Source: JAQUSX01 sp035446985 (GTDB taxonomy: Bacteria; Bacillota; Clostridia; Christensenellales; CAG-314). Taken from it: a stretch of 47,880 bases of DNA. The translations under genes were made by a program, and so were the position numbers. The notes beneath the pieces were generated by a model, which saw nothing but the letters and a program-made list of their open reading frames with translations, did no database searches and was not told the DNA's origin. Shown here one piece after another: positions 1 to 8,041 of the stretch. How positions within the stretch are numbered: the stretch's first letter is position 1; each line of letters opens with the position of its first letter. The stretch is taken from positions 1-47,880 of the forward strand of contig DAOTGG010000005.1 of the NCBI GenBank assembly GCA_035446985.1, in the 5' to 3' direction.

Positions 1-312
1 TTATCCGCCCTGTTTTTTATTTAATCTTTTTAGGTCAGCAATAGATTAAGCGTTTAATAATAGCGTTAAAAATATTTTGCTTAAAAAACTAAAAAACAGT
101 TCTTTGCATATTAAACTGTGTTTTATATGCGTTGTTCTTTGCCCTAGAGAAAATTTAGTAAAAATTCACGACAGATTTTTAGCTGATGGGTAAAATTCGC
201 TAAAAGTAATATAAAAAGACTGAAATGTTAATTAAACTTTTCACCAATTTTTAACAGAACACTCAACCTTTTTTTATTGAATTAGTAAACGCATTGAGAT
301 ATAATAATATCT
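1..312. other. Gene-free left edge with promoter at its right end
   Basis: No open frame or RNA gene is supported in this stretch. It is strongly AT-rich. A short imperfect inverted repeat (ACAGTT at 96-101 and AACTGT at 114-119) could be a weak hairpin, but it has no convincing T-tract. The last 35 bases hold the promoter of the first gene. The first three bases (tta) could be the stop codon of a leftward gene outside the window, which cannot be tested here. Confidence 0.5.
277..305 (+). promoter_or_regulatory. Promoter giving a predicted leaderless mRNA for the gene at 313
   Basis: The -35 box TTGAAT (277-282) and a perfect -10 box TATAAT (300-305) are separated by 17 bases. The -10 ends 7 bases before the ATG at 313, so the transcript should begin at or next to the start codon. 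No Shine-Dalgarno sequence is present. Confidence 0.7.
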
Positions 313-1230
313 ATGGCGACGAATTACATAAATTTATTTTCTGCCGAAAACGGGTTGGAAGCTTATAAATCCCGTTATTACGGCGTATACAACGGCTATA
401 ACGTTTGTTTGGGTTATGAAGGAAGCAATATTGTGTATTTCTTTAATACCCAAATAGAAGAATGCGAATCTTTTTTAAAAATATTGGAACATAACGCGCA
501 GGATTACGATATCGTTCGTTACAGACTTACATCGCCGATAGTATCGGTAGTATCCCGTAACAAAAATATAAAGCAAGTTATGGATTATCTTACTGCTTTA
601 CTAAAAATGTGCGGAGCTTCAAGCGCGGAAACATGCGCTTTTTGCGGACAAGAGCTTGGCTCAAAGCCGACGTATTTTGACGTGGACGGCGTTGTTTGCG
701 TGGGACATGAAAAATGTTATAATAAATTTAATTATATGGTCAATAAAAGGGTAATAGATGTAAAATACGCCGAAGTACCCGTGTCAAAAGCGATAGTTTT
801 GCCTTTGCTTATACAGATGATATGGATGATTTTGATAAGCGCGGTTTACGTTATTACAAAATCTTTCAGTTGGTTTTACTATATTTTCGGCGGTCTTATG
901 ATGGGCTATACGTCCGCTTTTGTTTACACAAGATTCAGAGGGCGTTCGGGCATACCTTATTACGTATCTTTACTCTCAAACGCTTTAATATGTATGTTTT
1001 TGGCGCAAGCTATTATGCAGGCGTACCTGATAATAGGCGATTACGGATTTTTCACGGGACTAAATATATTTTTCGTTTCGTGGCTTAATGCCGCGGCTGT
1101 GTTTGAAATGCTCCTGCCGCAACTGGGCATGGGTATGATTTCCGTTTTATTAGGACTTATTTTTGTCGATTATAGAAGAATAGTTTATTTAAAAGATAAC
1201 GCGGTAAAAATTTCAAGAATATCGAGGTAA
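313..1230 (+). CDS. Unknown membrane protein with N-terminal cysteine (zinc-type) motif
   Basis: The family is not recognised. The 305-residue protein has a soluble N-terminal part of about 155 residues followed by four or five hydrophobic segments (about 160-182, 186-206, 215-240, 247-270 and 272-288) and a short basic tail, so it is an integral membrane protein with a cytoplasmic head. C108-x2-C111 followed by C129, H132 and C135 resembles a zinc ribbon or treble-clef site. The ATG has no ribosome binding site; the promoter lies directly in front, so it is probably read as a leaderless mRNA. It ends 8 bases before the thioredoxin-reductase-like gene, which has its own ribosome binding site, so the two are probably co-transcribed. 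Confidence 0.7.
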   Translation: MATNYINLFSAENGLEAYKSRYYGVYNGYNVCLGYEGSNIVYFFNTQIEECESFLKILEHNAQDYDIVRYRLTSPIVSVVSRNKNIKQVMDYLTALLKMCGASSAETCAFCGQELGSKPTYFDVDGVVCVGHEKCYNKFNYMVNKRVIDVKYAEVPVSKAIVLPLLIQMIWMILISAVYVITKSFSWFYYIFGGLMMGYTSAFVYTRFRGRSGIPYYVSLLSNALICMFLAQAIMQAYLIIGDYGFFTGLNIFFVSWLNAAAVFEMLLPQLGMGMISVLLGLIFVDYRRIVYLKDNAVKISRISR

Positions 1231-1238
1231 AAAAAATT

Positions 1239-2144
1239 ATGATTGATGTAGCGATAGTTGGCGGCGGCGTTGCGGGATTGACGGCGGCGGTGTATGCATT
1301 GAGACGCGGTTTAAATGTGGTAATGTTTGAAAAACTTACCGTTGGCGGACAAACAGCGTTAATAGACAAAATTGAAAATTTTCCATCATACGAAAGCGTG
1401 AACGGATTTGAGCTTGTAAATAAAATGTACGAGCAGGCGACTGCGCTTGGACTGGAAACAAAGTACGAGGAAATAGTAGCCATAAAACAAGCGGACGCAT
1501 ATATTAATATTACTTCCACGGCGGGAGAATATCAAACAAAAACCGTCATTATTGCCACGGGCGCAACTCATAAAAACCTTGGGTTGGGAAGTCAATACGA
1601 CGGTAAAGGCGTGCATTACTGCGCTACCTGCGACGGTATGTTTTATAAAGACAAAATTGTAGCCGTCGTCGGCGGAACCAATATCGCAATGTCGGACGCG
1701 CTATATCTGTCAAACTTGGCAAAAGAAGTTTACGTCATAGTTCCGCAAAGCAAACTTTTCGGACAAGACGTTATTATGCGCACGCTCAATAAGCCCAACG
1801 TGCATTTTATGTTTTCATCAAAAATCGACGAGCTTACAGGCGACAAAAAAATCAACGGCATTACCGTAAAAAATTCGGTTACGGGAGAAACGACCAGTAT
1901 AGCCGTCGACGGAGTTTTTGTTGCTATTGGAACGACGCCTTTAAGCGGTTTTGTGTCGGATTTAGTCGAAACGGTAGACGGACGTATTGTGGTTGACAAT
2001 ACTATGGCAACCAACAAAAAAGGCATTTATGCTGCGGGCGATGTGCTAAATAAAAAATTGAAACAAATCGTTACCGCTTGCGCCGACGGAGCGACGGCTG
2101 CGGAAAGCGCGGCGGAATATATAGCGAAAGAATTAAAGAAATAA
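1239..2144 (+). CDS. Thioredoxin-reductase-like flavoprotein, NADPH motifs missing
   Basis: The 301 residues match the length and fold order of low-molecular-weight thioredoxin reductase. The FAD site is GGGVAG (residues 8-13), the redox disulfide is C128-A-T-C131, and the second FAD motif is GIYAAGDV (262-269). In canonical TrxB the NADPH domain has GGGDSA and HRRxxxR. Here these positions read VVGGTNIA (143-150) and VPQSKLF (168-174), so both NADPH signatures are absent. Such loss is known in ferredoxin-dependent flavin thioredoxin reductases (FFTR) of clostridia, so the electron donor may be ferredoxin rather than NADPH; that is inference. The start is supported by GAGG upstream. No thioredoxin gene is adjacent. 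A divergent TrxB that still uses NADPH cannot be excluded. Confidence 0.85.
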   Translation: MIDVAIVGGGVAGLTAAVYALRRGLNVVMFEKLTVGGQTALIDKIENFPSYESVNGFELVNKMYEQATALGLETKYEEIVAIKQADAYINITSTAGEYQTKTVIIATGATHKNLGLGSQYDGKGVHYCATCDGMFYKDKIVAVVGGTNIAMSDALYLSNLAKEVYVIVPQSKLFGQDVIMRTLNKPNVHFMFSSKIDELTGDKKINGITVKNSVTGETTSIAVDGVFVAIGTTPLSGFVSDLVETVDGRIVVDNTMATNKKGIYAAGDVLNKKLKQIVTACADGATAAESAAEYIAKELKK

Positions 2145-2229
2145 TTTTTTGAATTGATTTGCTAAAAAATTAGTCAAATTTAACGCAAAAATTTCGAAAA
2201 AACTAAATAAGCAAAAATCAATACGAATG

Positions 2230-2270
2230 AACCTTCCGAAAATACAAAAGAGCAAAAATCGGGAGGTTTT
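2230..2270 (+). promoter_or_regulatory. Hairpin enclosing the glmM ribosome binding site
   Basis: AACCTTCCG (2230-2238) can pair over all nine positions (one G-U pair) with CGGGAGGTT (2260-2268). The right arm contains the GGGAGG ribosome binding site of glmM and runs into six T residues just before the ATG. The loop is 21 bases, A-rich. It could mask the ribosome binding site or act as an attenuator or terminator after the upstream gene. Function is not proven. Confidence 0.45.
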
Positions 2271-2272
2271 TT

Positions 2273-3568
2273 ATGCAGAATTTTTTTGGTACGGACGGAA
2301 TAAGGGGCGAATACGGCAAAATCGTTACCGAAGACGTGGCGTACAAACTCGGCGGCGCGCTTGGCGACGGCGGCAATACGGTAGTTATTGGTAGAGACAC
2401 CCGTCTTTCGGGGGCGAGCCTAACAGACGCGCTGGCGGAAGGCATTTTTGACGCGGGCGGTAACGCTATAAATATCGGAATTTTGCCCACTAACGCCACC
2501 GCATATTTTACAAGGCGTTTAGACGCCGATTTCGGCGTTATGATTTCCGCTTCGCATAATCCGCCGACTGACAACGGACTGAAAGTTTTTGACAGATACG
2601 GATTTAAGCTTTCAGAAGCGAAACAGCTTGAAATATCGCGTTTGATGACCGAACAGAGAGGCTTTTCGGGCGTGTGTCCGCCTTGCTCTGTTTGGACGAA
2701 AGCGCAGGAAATTTATTTAAACGAATTGCAGACGATTGCGCGGCTGAACGGAATAGAAGTCGCTTTGGACTGCGGTTACGGAGCGAGTTATATCGTTGCG
2801 CCGAAAATATTTGAACTTACAGGCGCTAAAACCACCGTTTTTCACGACAAACTCGAAGGCGGAAAAATAAATCTGCGCTGCGGCGCGACTTGTCCCGAAT
2901 TTTTAGCGAATAAGGCGAAAGATTCGCCTTTGGCTTTTTCGTATGACGGCGACGCAGACAGACTTGCGGTACTGGAATACGGTGTAGCGGTGGAAGCGGA
3001 CAGAGTTTTTTACGCGCTGGCAAAATATTTTGAGCAAACAAATACGCTTTCGCGCGGTATCGTCGCGGGAACTATTTTGACAAACGTCGGCGTTGAAAAA
3101 GCGCTTAACGATATCGGATTGCAGCTTATCCGTTCCGACGTGGGCGACGGCAATCTCGCCGCGCTGATGAAACAAAAAGGTATAAATTTGGGCGGAGAAG
3201 AAAGCGGACATTATCTGCTATTCGATTACGCCACTTCGTCGGACGCGGTCATAAATTCGCTTGTCGTCGCCAGTATGGTATTAAAAACGGGTTATATCTC
3301 CGAGTTTACAAAAGAATTAAAGCTTGTGCCCGTCAGTAAAATCGACCTGGTAATTACTCAACAGCAAAAAGAAAAACTGATTAAAAATAATTTTGCACGC
3401 ACCACGGCGGTAAAACTAAACAGCGAGTTTCCGCAAGCCAGAACGGTTGTAAGGTTTTCGGGTACTGAGCCGAAGCTGAGATTTTTTGTCGAAACGAATG
3501 AAAACGCCGAAAAAATTATCGAAAAAGCGAAAAAACTTTTTTCGGCTGCGGTTGACAAAACTGAATAA
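2273..3568 (+). CDS. glmM: Phosphoglucosamine mutase GlmM
   Basis: GlmM interconverts glucosamine-6-phosphate and glucosamine-1-phosphate on the way to UDP-GlcNAc for peptidoglycan. The 431 residues show the alpha-D-phosphohexomutase layout: FGTDGIRG at the N-terminus, the phosphoserine loop ISASHNP with S94, the magnesium loop DGDADR (225-230), and the C-terminal phosphate-binding loop RFSGTEP (394-400, usually RPSGTEP). The length is slightly under the usual 440-450. Start choice rests on GGGAGG at 2261-2266, seven bases before the ATG. That ribosome binding site sits in a possible hairpin. The promoter of the next gene overlaps the last codons of glmM. Confidence 0.95.
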   Translation: MQNFFGTDGIRGEYGKIVTEDVAYKLGGALGDGGNTVVIGRDTRLSGASLTDALAEGIFDAGGNAINIGILPTNATAYFTRRLDADFGVMISASHNPPTDNGLKVFDRYGFKLSEAKQLEISRLMTEQRGFSGVCPPCSVWTKAQEIYLNELQTIARLNGIEVALDCGYGASYIVAPKIFELTGAKTTVFHDKLEGGKINLRCGATCPEFLANKAKDSPLAFSYDGDADRLAVLEYGVAVEADRVFYALAKYFEQTNTLSRGIVAGTILTNVGVEKALNDIGLQLIRSDVGDGNLAALMKQKGINLGGEESGHYLLFDYATSSDAVINSLVVASMVLKTGYISEFTKELKLVPVSKIDLVITQQQKEKLIKNNFARTTAVKLNSEFPQARTVVRFSGTEPKLRFFVETNENAEKIIEKAKKLFSAAVDKTE

Positions 3569-3580
3569 ATACAACATAAT
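3552..3580 (+). promoter_or_regulatory. Promoter inside the 3' end of glmM, leaderless for the CDF gene
   Basis: A perfect -35 TTGACA (3552-3557), 17-base spacer and -10 CATAAT (3575-3580) are followed by 6 bases and the ATG at 3587. The -35 box lies in the last codons of glmM. Transcription should start at the A of the ATG. Confidence 0.75.
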
Positions 3581-3586
3581 CTGCTT

Positions 3587-4693
3587 ATGGAACACAAAAA
3601 AGAACGAAAACATTATCTTTTGCTATCGACGTGGGTTGGCATCGGTTGCAACTTGGTTTTATCTATTACTAAATGCGCGGTAGGAATTTTGTTCAATGCG
3701 ATTTCGGTAATCGCCGACGGACTGAATAACCTTAGCGATATCGGCGGAAACATTGTTTCTTTGGTCGCGTTTAAGGTGGCTTCACGCCCCGCGGACAGAG
3801 AACACCCGTACGGACACGCAAGAGCGGAGTATATAGCCGCAATGGCGGTCGCTTTTATCGTATTTATTTTTGCCGCGGAATTAATTAAAACTGCAGTTGA
3901 AAAAATAATAACTCCAGTCGTGACGGAATTCAGTTTGCTGACGGTGGTCGTATTGGCTTTTTCTATCTGCGTTAAGCTCTTTATGTTTGGGCTTAATCGG
4001 ATTTTGGGCAGAAAAATAGATTCGCTCGCATTAAAAGCCACAGCAACAGACAGTCTTTCAGACGTCGCGGCGACAAGCGTGGTTTTGGCGGCGTTAGTTA
4101 TCTCGTATTTTACAGGCGTGGATTTGGACGCTTATATGACTGTTATCGTTGCTATATTTATCGCTTTTGCGGGAATAAAAATGTTAAAAGAAACGATGAC
4201 AAAATTATTGGGCGAAGGCGCGACAAAGGAATTGGCGGAAAAAATACGCGTGAAAATTTTGTCTTATGACGGCGTTTTGGGCGTGCATGACCTTGAAGTG
4301 CATAACTATGGTCCCGAGCAGATTTTCGCTTCGGCTCACGTAGAAGTGGACGCGCGCAAGCCCATACTAGAAAGTCACGATATGATAGATTTAATCGAGC
4401 AGGATTTAAGCGATTTGCATTTGGTTATTCACCTTGATCCTATCGTAATTGACGACCCGATAGTAAATAAAACCCGCAAAAAAGCGGTTGAAATAGTGAA
4501 AAGTATCGACGAAAGATTTGAAATTCACGATTTTAGAATGGTAATCGGCACTACTCATACCAATCTTATTTTTGACGTTGTCGCTCCGTTTGAATGCAAG
4601 GCGGATAATAAATTGTTAAAAGACGAAATAGTAAAAGCGGTTAAAGATTGGGACAGTTCGTATTATGCCGTCATAAGAATCGACAGGTGCTAG
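3587..4693 (+). CDS. Cation diffusion facilitator (CDF) metal exporter
   Basis: This 368-residue protein has the CDF order: six membrane segments in about the first 200 residues and a soluble C-terminal metal-sensing domain. Family marks are ADGLNNLSD in TM2 (43-51), HPYGHAR (73-79) and DSLSD in TM5 (155-159). The TM2 metal positions read D44-xxx-N48 instead of the HxxxD or DxxxD of well-studied zinc exporters, so I would not assign zinc specificity. The family exports divalent cations (Zn, Fe, Mn, Co) by proton antiport. The C-terminal part is longer than usual and may carry an extra repeat of the soluble fold. There is no ribosome binding site; the promoter predicts a leaderless mRNA. Confidence 0.88.
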   Translation: MEHKKERKHYLLLSTWVGIGCNLVLSITKCAVGILFNAISVIADGLNNLSDIGGNIVSLVAFKVASRPADREHPYGHARAEYIAAMAVAFIVFIFAAELIKTAVEKIITPVVTEFSLLTVVVLAFSICVKLFMFGLNRILGRKIDSLALKATATDSLSDVAATSVVLAALVISYFTGVDLDAYMTVIVAIFIAFAGIKMLKETMTKLLGEGATKELAEKIRVKILSYDGVLGVHDLEVHNYGPEQIFASAHVEVDARKPILESHDMIDLIEQDLSDLHLVIHLDPIVIDDPIVNKTRKKAVEIVKSIDERFEIHDFRMVIGTTHTNLIFDVVAPFECKADNKLLKDEIVKAVKDWDSSYYAVIRIDRC

Positions 4694-4754
4694 TTTCTGA
4701 AAAGTTTGGCAAAAAAATTTTAAGATAACTTTGCGGTAATTTAATAAAAAAAAT

Positions 4755-4784
4755 AACGACGAAAATAATTTCGCCGTTTTTTTT
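4755..4784 (+). terminator. Intrinsic terminator after the CDF gene
   Basis: AACGACGAAA (4755-4764) and TTTCGCCGTT (4769-4778) form a ten-position stem with one A-C mismatch and a 4-base loop, followed by a run of T residues. Confidence 0.8.
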
Positions 4785-4844
4785 GTTTTTAGAACTTTAT
4801 AAAAATTTTATATTCGTTTTTATCTTTTGCTTTCTCTTGTCATA

Positions 4845-4873
4845 TTGACGAGGCGATTTTTATTTGTTAAACT
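4845..4873 (+). promoter_or_regulatory. Promoter of thyA-folA
   Basis: The -35 TTGACG (4845-4850), 17-base spacer and -10 TAAACT (4868-4873) precede a leader of about 25 bases that carries a GGGGG ribosome binding site. Confidence 0.6.
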
Positions 4874-4903
4874 AATAGAAAAGCAACGGGGGTAAAATTT
4901 CTT

Positions 4904-5734
4904 TTGAGTAAAGCCGACAAAATTTTTATTGCGAATATTGAAGACATTTTAAATAACGGCGTGAGCGATATGGGACTTGACGTAAGACCGCGTTGGGCTG
5001 ACGGTACGCCCGCTCATACGATAAAAAAATTCGCTCTTATCAATCGTTACGACTTGGCGGAAGAATTTCCGATAATTACGATAAGACGAACGTATTTTAA
5101 GTCCGCGGTAGATGAAATGCTTTGGATATGGCAGAAAAAATCCAATAATATAAAAGATTTGAACAGCAATATTTGGGATAACTGGGCGGATGAAAATGGG
5201 TCGATCGGGAAAGCGTACGGTTATCAGCTCGCGCAAAAAAGTGTTTACCCCGAAGGCGAGTTAGACCAAGTGGATAAAATGCTGTATGACCTTAAACACA
5301 ACCCCGCAAGCAGAAGAATAATCGCCAATATGTATAATCATAAAGATTTAAGCCAAATGCGGTTGTATCCTTGCGCGTATTCGTTCACTTTGAACGTTTC
5401 AGGCGGCAAACTTAACGGACTGCTTAATCAGCGTTCGCAGGATATGGCGGTAGCCAACAACTGGAATGTTGTTCAATACGCCGCGTTGCTTTATATGTTT
5501 GCGGCAAGCGCAGGGCTAATGGCGGGCGAACTTGTGCACGTTATTGCCGACGCGCATATTTACGACAGGCATATTCCCGCATTGAAAAAAATGCTTGACA
5601 ATCCGACGTATGACGCGCCGAAGTTCGTTTTAAATGACAATATTACGGATTTTTATCAATTCAGCGTAAAAGATTTTAAGTTAATCGATTACAAATATAA
5701 CGACATAGACGACAAGTTTGAGGTGGCTATATGA
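4904..5734 (+). CDS. thyA: Thymidylate synthase ThyA
   Basis: ThyA makes dTMP from dUMP with methylene-tetrahydrofolate, releasing dihydrofolate. The 276-residue sequence carries the family core: WADGTPAHTI near the N-terminus, the phosphate-binding SRRII (136-140), and the nucleophile C157 in LYPCAYS, where many enzymes have PCH. The start is the rare codon TTG at 4904. It is chosen because GGGGG lies 10 bases upstream and because MSKADKIF fits the usual N-terminus. The last codon overlaps folA (ATGA), which recycles the dihydrofolate product, so the pair is translationally coupled. Confidence 0.95.
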   Translation: MSKADKIFIANIEDILNNGVSDMGLDVRPRWADGTPAHTIKKFALINRYDLAEEFPIITIRRTYFKSAVDEMLWIWQKKSNNIKDLNSNIWDNWADENGSIGKAYGYQLAQKSVYPEGELDQVDKMLYDLKHNPASRRIIANMYNHKDLSQMRLYPCAYSFTLNVSGGKLNGLLNQRSQDMAVANNWNVVQYAALLYMFAASAGLMAGELVHVIADAHIYDRHIPALKKMLDNPTYDAPKFVLNDNITDFYQFSVKDFKLIDYKYNDIDDKFEVAI

Positions 5735-6228
5735 AAGCTATTGTAGCGGTGGACAAGTTTTGGGGTATTGGCAAAAACAACGATTTGTTGTTCAAACTGC
5801 CGCTTGATATGAAAAGATTCAGAGCGATAACGACTGGCAAAACTGTGGTTATGGGGGCGAATACGCTTGCTTCTTTTCCGAACGGAAAACCTTTGCCCAA
5901 TAGAACGAATATAGTTCTTTGCCCCGAGTATGATTTGTGCGACGGCGTGATACAAGCAAAATCGTTAGAAAGTTTGTTTAACGAGATTGCAAAACACGAC
6001 GACGTTTTTGTAATCGGCGGAGCCAGAATGTACCGCACGCTTTTACCTTATTGCGAAGAAGTGTTGGTTACAAAAGTGGACGCTGACGGCGGCGCGGAAG
6101 TGTTTTTTGAAAACCTTGACCATTTGCCGAATTGGGAGTGCATAGAGTCGAGCGAAAAAGTGATAGATAACGGTTTTTCTACAAGCTATAATACATATAA
6201 AAATAACGACGTAAAAAAGTTTGAATAA
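5731..6228 (+). CDS. folA: Dihydrofolate reductase
   Basis: It reduces dihydrofolate to tetrahydrofolate with NADPH, closing the thymidylate cycle with the overlapping thyA. The 165-residue length is normal for a bacterial DHFR. Visible marks are WGIGKNNDLL (11-20), the acidic catalytic residue D26 in LPLDM, the cofactor-binding TVVMGANT, and VIGGARMY. The common tryptophan in the PW motif before the catalytic acid is replaced (LLFKLPLDM), so inhibitor binding could differ from classical DHFR. GAGGTGG upstream supports the start, and the 4-base overlap with thyA supports coupling. Confidence 0.93.
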   Translation: MKAIVAVDKFWGIGKNNDLLFKLPLDMKRFRAITTGKTVVMGANTLASFPNGKPLPNRTNIVLCPEYDLCDGVIQAKSLESLFNEIAKHDDVFVIGGARMYRTLLPYCEEVLVTKVDADGGAEVFFENLDHLPNWECIESSEKVIDNGFSTSYNTYKNNDVKKFE

Positions 6229-6353
6229 AATCTGTGCGGATTTTTTATTTTGCTAATCGCAATTTTTTTAATCAAATTCTATCTACTTCAATCGGTGTTT
6301 CGTAAAATAAAATAAAATATTGTGGTTTATCTAATAAAATAAAATAATAAAAA

Positions 6354-6380
6354 AAGGACGGAAATTCCGTCCTTAATTTT
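6354..6380. terminator. Bidirectional terminator between folA and pdxT
   Basis: GGACGG (6356-6361) and CCGTCC (6367-6372) form a GC-rich stem flanked by A-rich sequence on the left and T-rich sequence on the right. It can therefore terminate both the rightward folA transcript and the leftward pdxST transcript. Confidence 0.85.
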
Positions 6381-6388
6381 TTGTTTTT

Positions 6389-6961
6389 TTAAACCTTTTT
6401 CGCTATCATATCGATAAAATATTTATGCACCGATACGTCATCCGATAACTCGGGATGAAAAGCCGTACCCAGTTGATTGTGGTATCTTGCCGCCACGATG
6501 TGTCCGTCAACCGTCGCCAATATTTTTGTATCGCCGCGCACTTGCTCAATATAAGGCGCGCGTATAAATACCATAGGAATTTCGCCTATATCGGCAAAAT
6601 CTGATTTTGTTTCAAAACTGCCCAACTGCCGTCCGTACGCGTTTCGTTTTACTGTAATCGGCATACTGGCAAAATATTTTTTGTCGTCGTTTGAAAGCTT
6701 TTCCGCAAGTAGTATCAAGCCCGCGCAAGTGCCGAAAACGGGGAAACCCGATTTTATGAGCTTATTCAGCGGCTCGAATAAATCCAGTTCAGTAAATAGT
6801 TTTCCCATCGCTGTGCTTTCGCCGCCCGGAAAAATTAGTCCGTCAAAAGACTGTTCCAAATCTTTTTTCTGACGTATCAAAAAATTTTCCACGTTAAGCT
6901 TATTCAGAGTTCGCTGGTGTTCGATAAACGCGCCTTGAACTGCGACCACGCCTATTTTCAT
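6389..6961 (-). CDS. pdxT: Pyridoxal 5'-phosphate synthase glutaminase subunit PdxT
   Basis: PdxT hydrolyses glutamine and channels ammonia to PdxS for de novo vitamin B6 synthesis. The 190 residues are full length. The class I glutaminase triad is visible: C79 in GTCAGLILL, and H169 with E171 in AFHPEL. The oxyanion-type loop GGEST is at 46-50. It begins 3 bases after the pdxS stop, so the two form an operon and are probably translated together. A pyridoxal kinase at 27.2 kb provides the salvage branch. Confidence 0.96.
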   Translation of the reverse strand: MKIGVVAVQGAFIEHQRTLNKLNVENFLIRQKKDLEQSFDGLIFPGGESTAMGKLFTELDLFEPLNKLIKSGFPVFGTCAGLILLAEKLSNDDKKYFASMPITVKRNAYGRQLGSFETKSDFADIGEIPMVFIRAPYIEQVRGDTKILATVDGHIVAARYHNQLGTAFHPELSDDVSVHKYFIDMIAKKV

Positions 6962-6964
6962 AGT

Positions 6965-7837
6965 TTATTTACCTCTTTCAGCCATAAGCAGATTGATTTC
7001 CTGCTCGTTTATGCCGACCATAGCTTCGCCTAAATTCGCGGAAAGTTTCGCCAGTAACGCGGGATCGTTGTAGTTGGTTACCGCTTGCACGATAGCTGCC
7101 GCGCGTTTTGCGGGATTGCCCGACTTAAATATTCCCGAGCCGACAAAAACGCCTTCCGCGCCAAGCTGCATCATCAAAGCCGCATCGGCGGGAGTAGCGA
7201 CGCCGCCCGCAGCAAAATTGACAACGGGGAGTTTGCCGTTTTCGTGAACGTATTTAATTAAGTCATACGGCACCATAAGTTCTTTTGCCGCTTGAAATAA
7301 TTCGTTTTGAGTAAGCGATTGAATACGTCTTATTTCGCTCGTCATCATTCTGATATGTCTGACCGCTTGAATAACGTCGCCCGTGCCAGGTTCGCCTTTT
7401 GTTCTTATCATCGACGCGCCTTCGTTGATACGTCTCAACGCTTCGCCAAGGTCTTTTGCACCGCAAACGAAAGGAACTTCAAAAACTGTTTTGTCGATAT
7501 GATATTTGTCGTCGGCGGGGGAAAGAACCTCGCTTTCGTCGATATAGTCTATCTCAAGCGCTTGCAGTATCTGCGCTTCCACAAAATGACCTATTCTTAC
7601 TTTTGCCATAACGGGAAGAGAAACGGCGTCCTGGATGCCTTTTATCATTGCGGGGTCGCTCATACGCGAAACTCCGCCCGCCGCTCTGATATCAGCGGGA
7701 ATACGTTCCAGCGCCATAACGGCGCACGCGCCTGCTTCCTCAGCTATTTTTGCTTGTTCGGGCGTTGTGACGTCCATAATAACGCCGCCTTTTAACATTT
7801 GCGCTAGTTCTTTGTTTAACGCGTAACGATTGCTCAT
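6965..7837 (-). CDS. pdxS: Pyridoxal 5'-phosphate synthase subunit PdxS
   Basis: PdxS condenses ribose-5-phosphate, glyceraldehyde-3-phosphate and ammonia into PLP in a dodecameric complex with PdxT. The 290-residue TIM barrel is typical. D22, the Schiff-base lysine K79 in PVMAKVRIGH, and the second lysine K147 in MIRTKGEPGTG are all present. The ribosome binding site AGGAGG precedes the ATG. The substrate glyceraldehyde-3-phosphate comes from the glycolytic step whose enzymes (fba, gap) lie 3 kb away. A TATAAT-like -10 is visible around 7880-7885 on this strand, with a weak -35. Confidence 0.97.
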   Translation of the reverse strand: MSNRYALNKELAQMLKGGVIMDVTTPEQAKIAEEAGACAVMALERIPADIRAAGGVSRMSDPAMIKGIQDAVSLPVMAKVRIGHFVEAQILQALEIDYIDESEVLSPADDKYHIDKTVFEVPFVCGAKDLGEALRRINEGASMIRTKGEPGTGDVIQAVRHIRMMTSEIRRIQSLTQNELFQAAKELMVPYDLIKYVHENGKLPVVNFAAGGVATPADAALMMQLGAEGVFVGSGIFKSGNPAKRAAAIVQAVTNYNDPALLAKLSANLGEAMVGINEQEINLLMAERGK

Positions 7838-7976
7838 TTTTTTTGCCTCCTGAATCTAATATTCAACTTTTTTCAATATATATTATAGCTTCGTTTTGGC
7901 ATTAAAGAAATAACCAGTTTTTAATAATTATTTAATATCAGATTCTTTGGTTTTTTACATCAAAAATTTAGAAAAT

Positions 7977-8002
7977 AAAAAAAAGAGCGAAAAATCGCTC
8001 TT
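7977..8002 (-). terminator. Terminator of the leftward MATE gene
   Basis: Read on the minus strand, AAGAGCGA (8002-7995) pairs with TCGCTCTT (7990-7983) across a 4-base loop and is followed by a run of eight T residues. Confidence 0.85.
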
Positions 8003-8041
8003 GTTTTGTTATAATATTTTTTTGCAATCTTAATAAAGTTT

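Noticed and set aside
2145..2272. glmS-type ribozyme or known riboswitch before glmM
   Set aside because: The leader is too short and lacks the multi-helix core; only one hairpin is visible.
6229..6300. Separate folA terminator (AAAATC...GATTTT)
   Set aside because: The six-pair AT-rich stem is weak; the GGACGG/CCGTCC hairpin at 6356-6372 is a much better terminator for both strands.
7307..7795. 162-codon plus-strand frame over pdxS
   Set aside because: PdxS is unambiguous on the other strand; this frame has odd cysteine/histidine-rich composition and no ribosome binding site.
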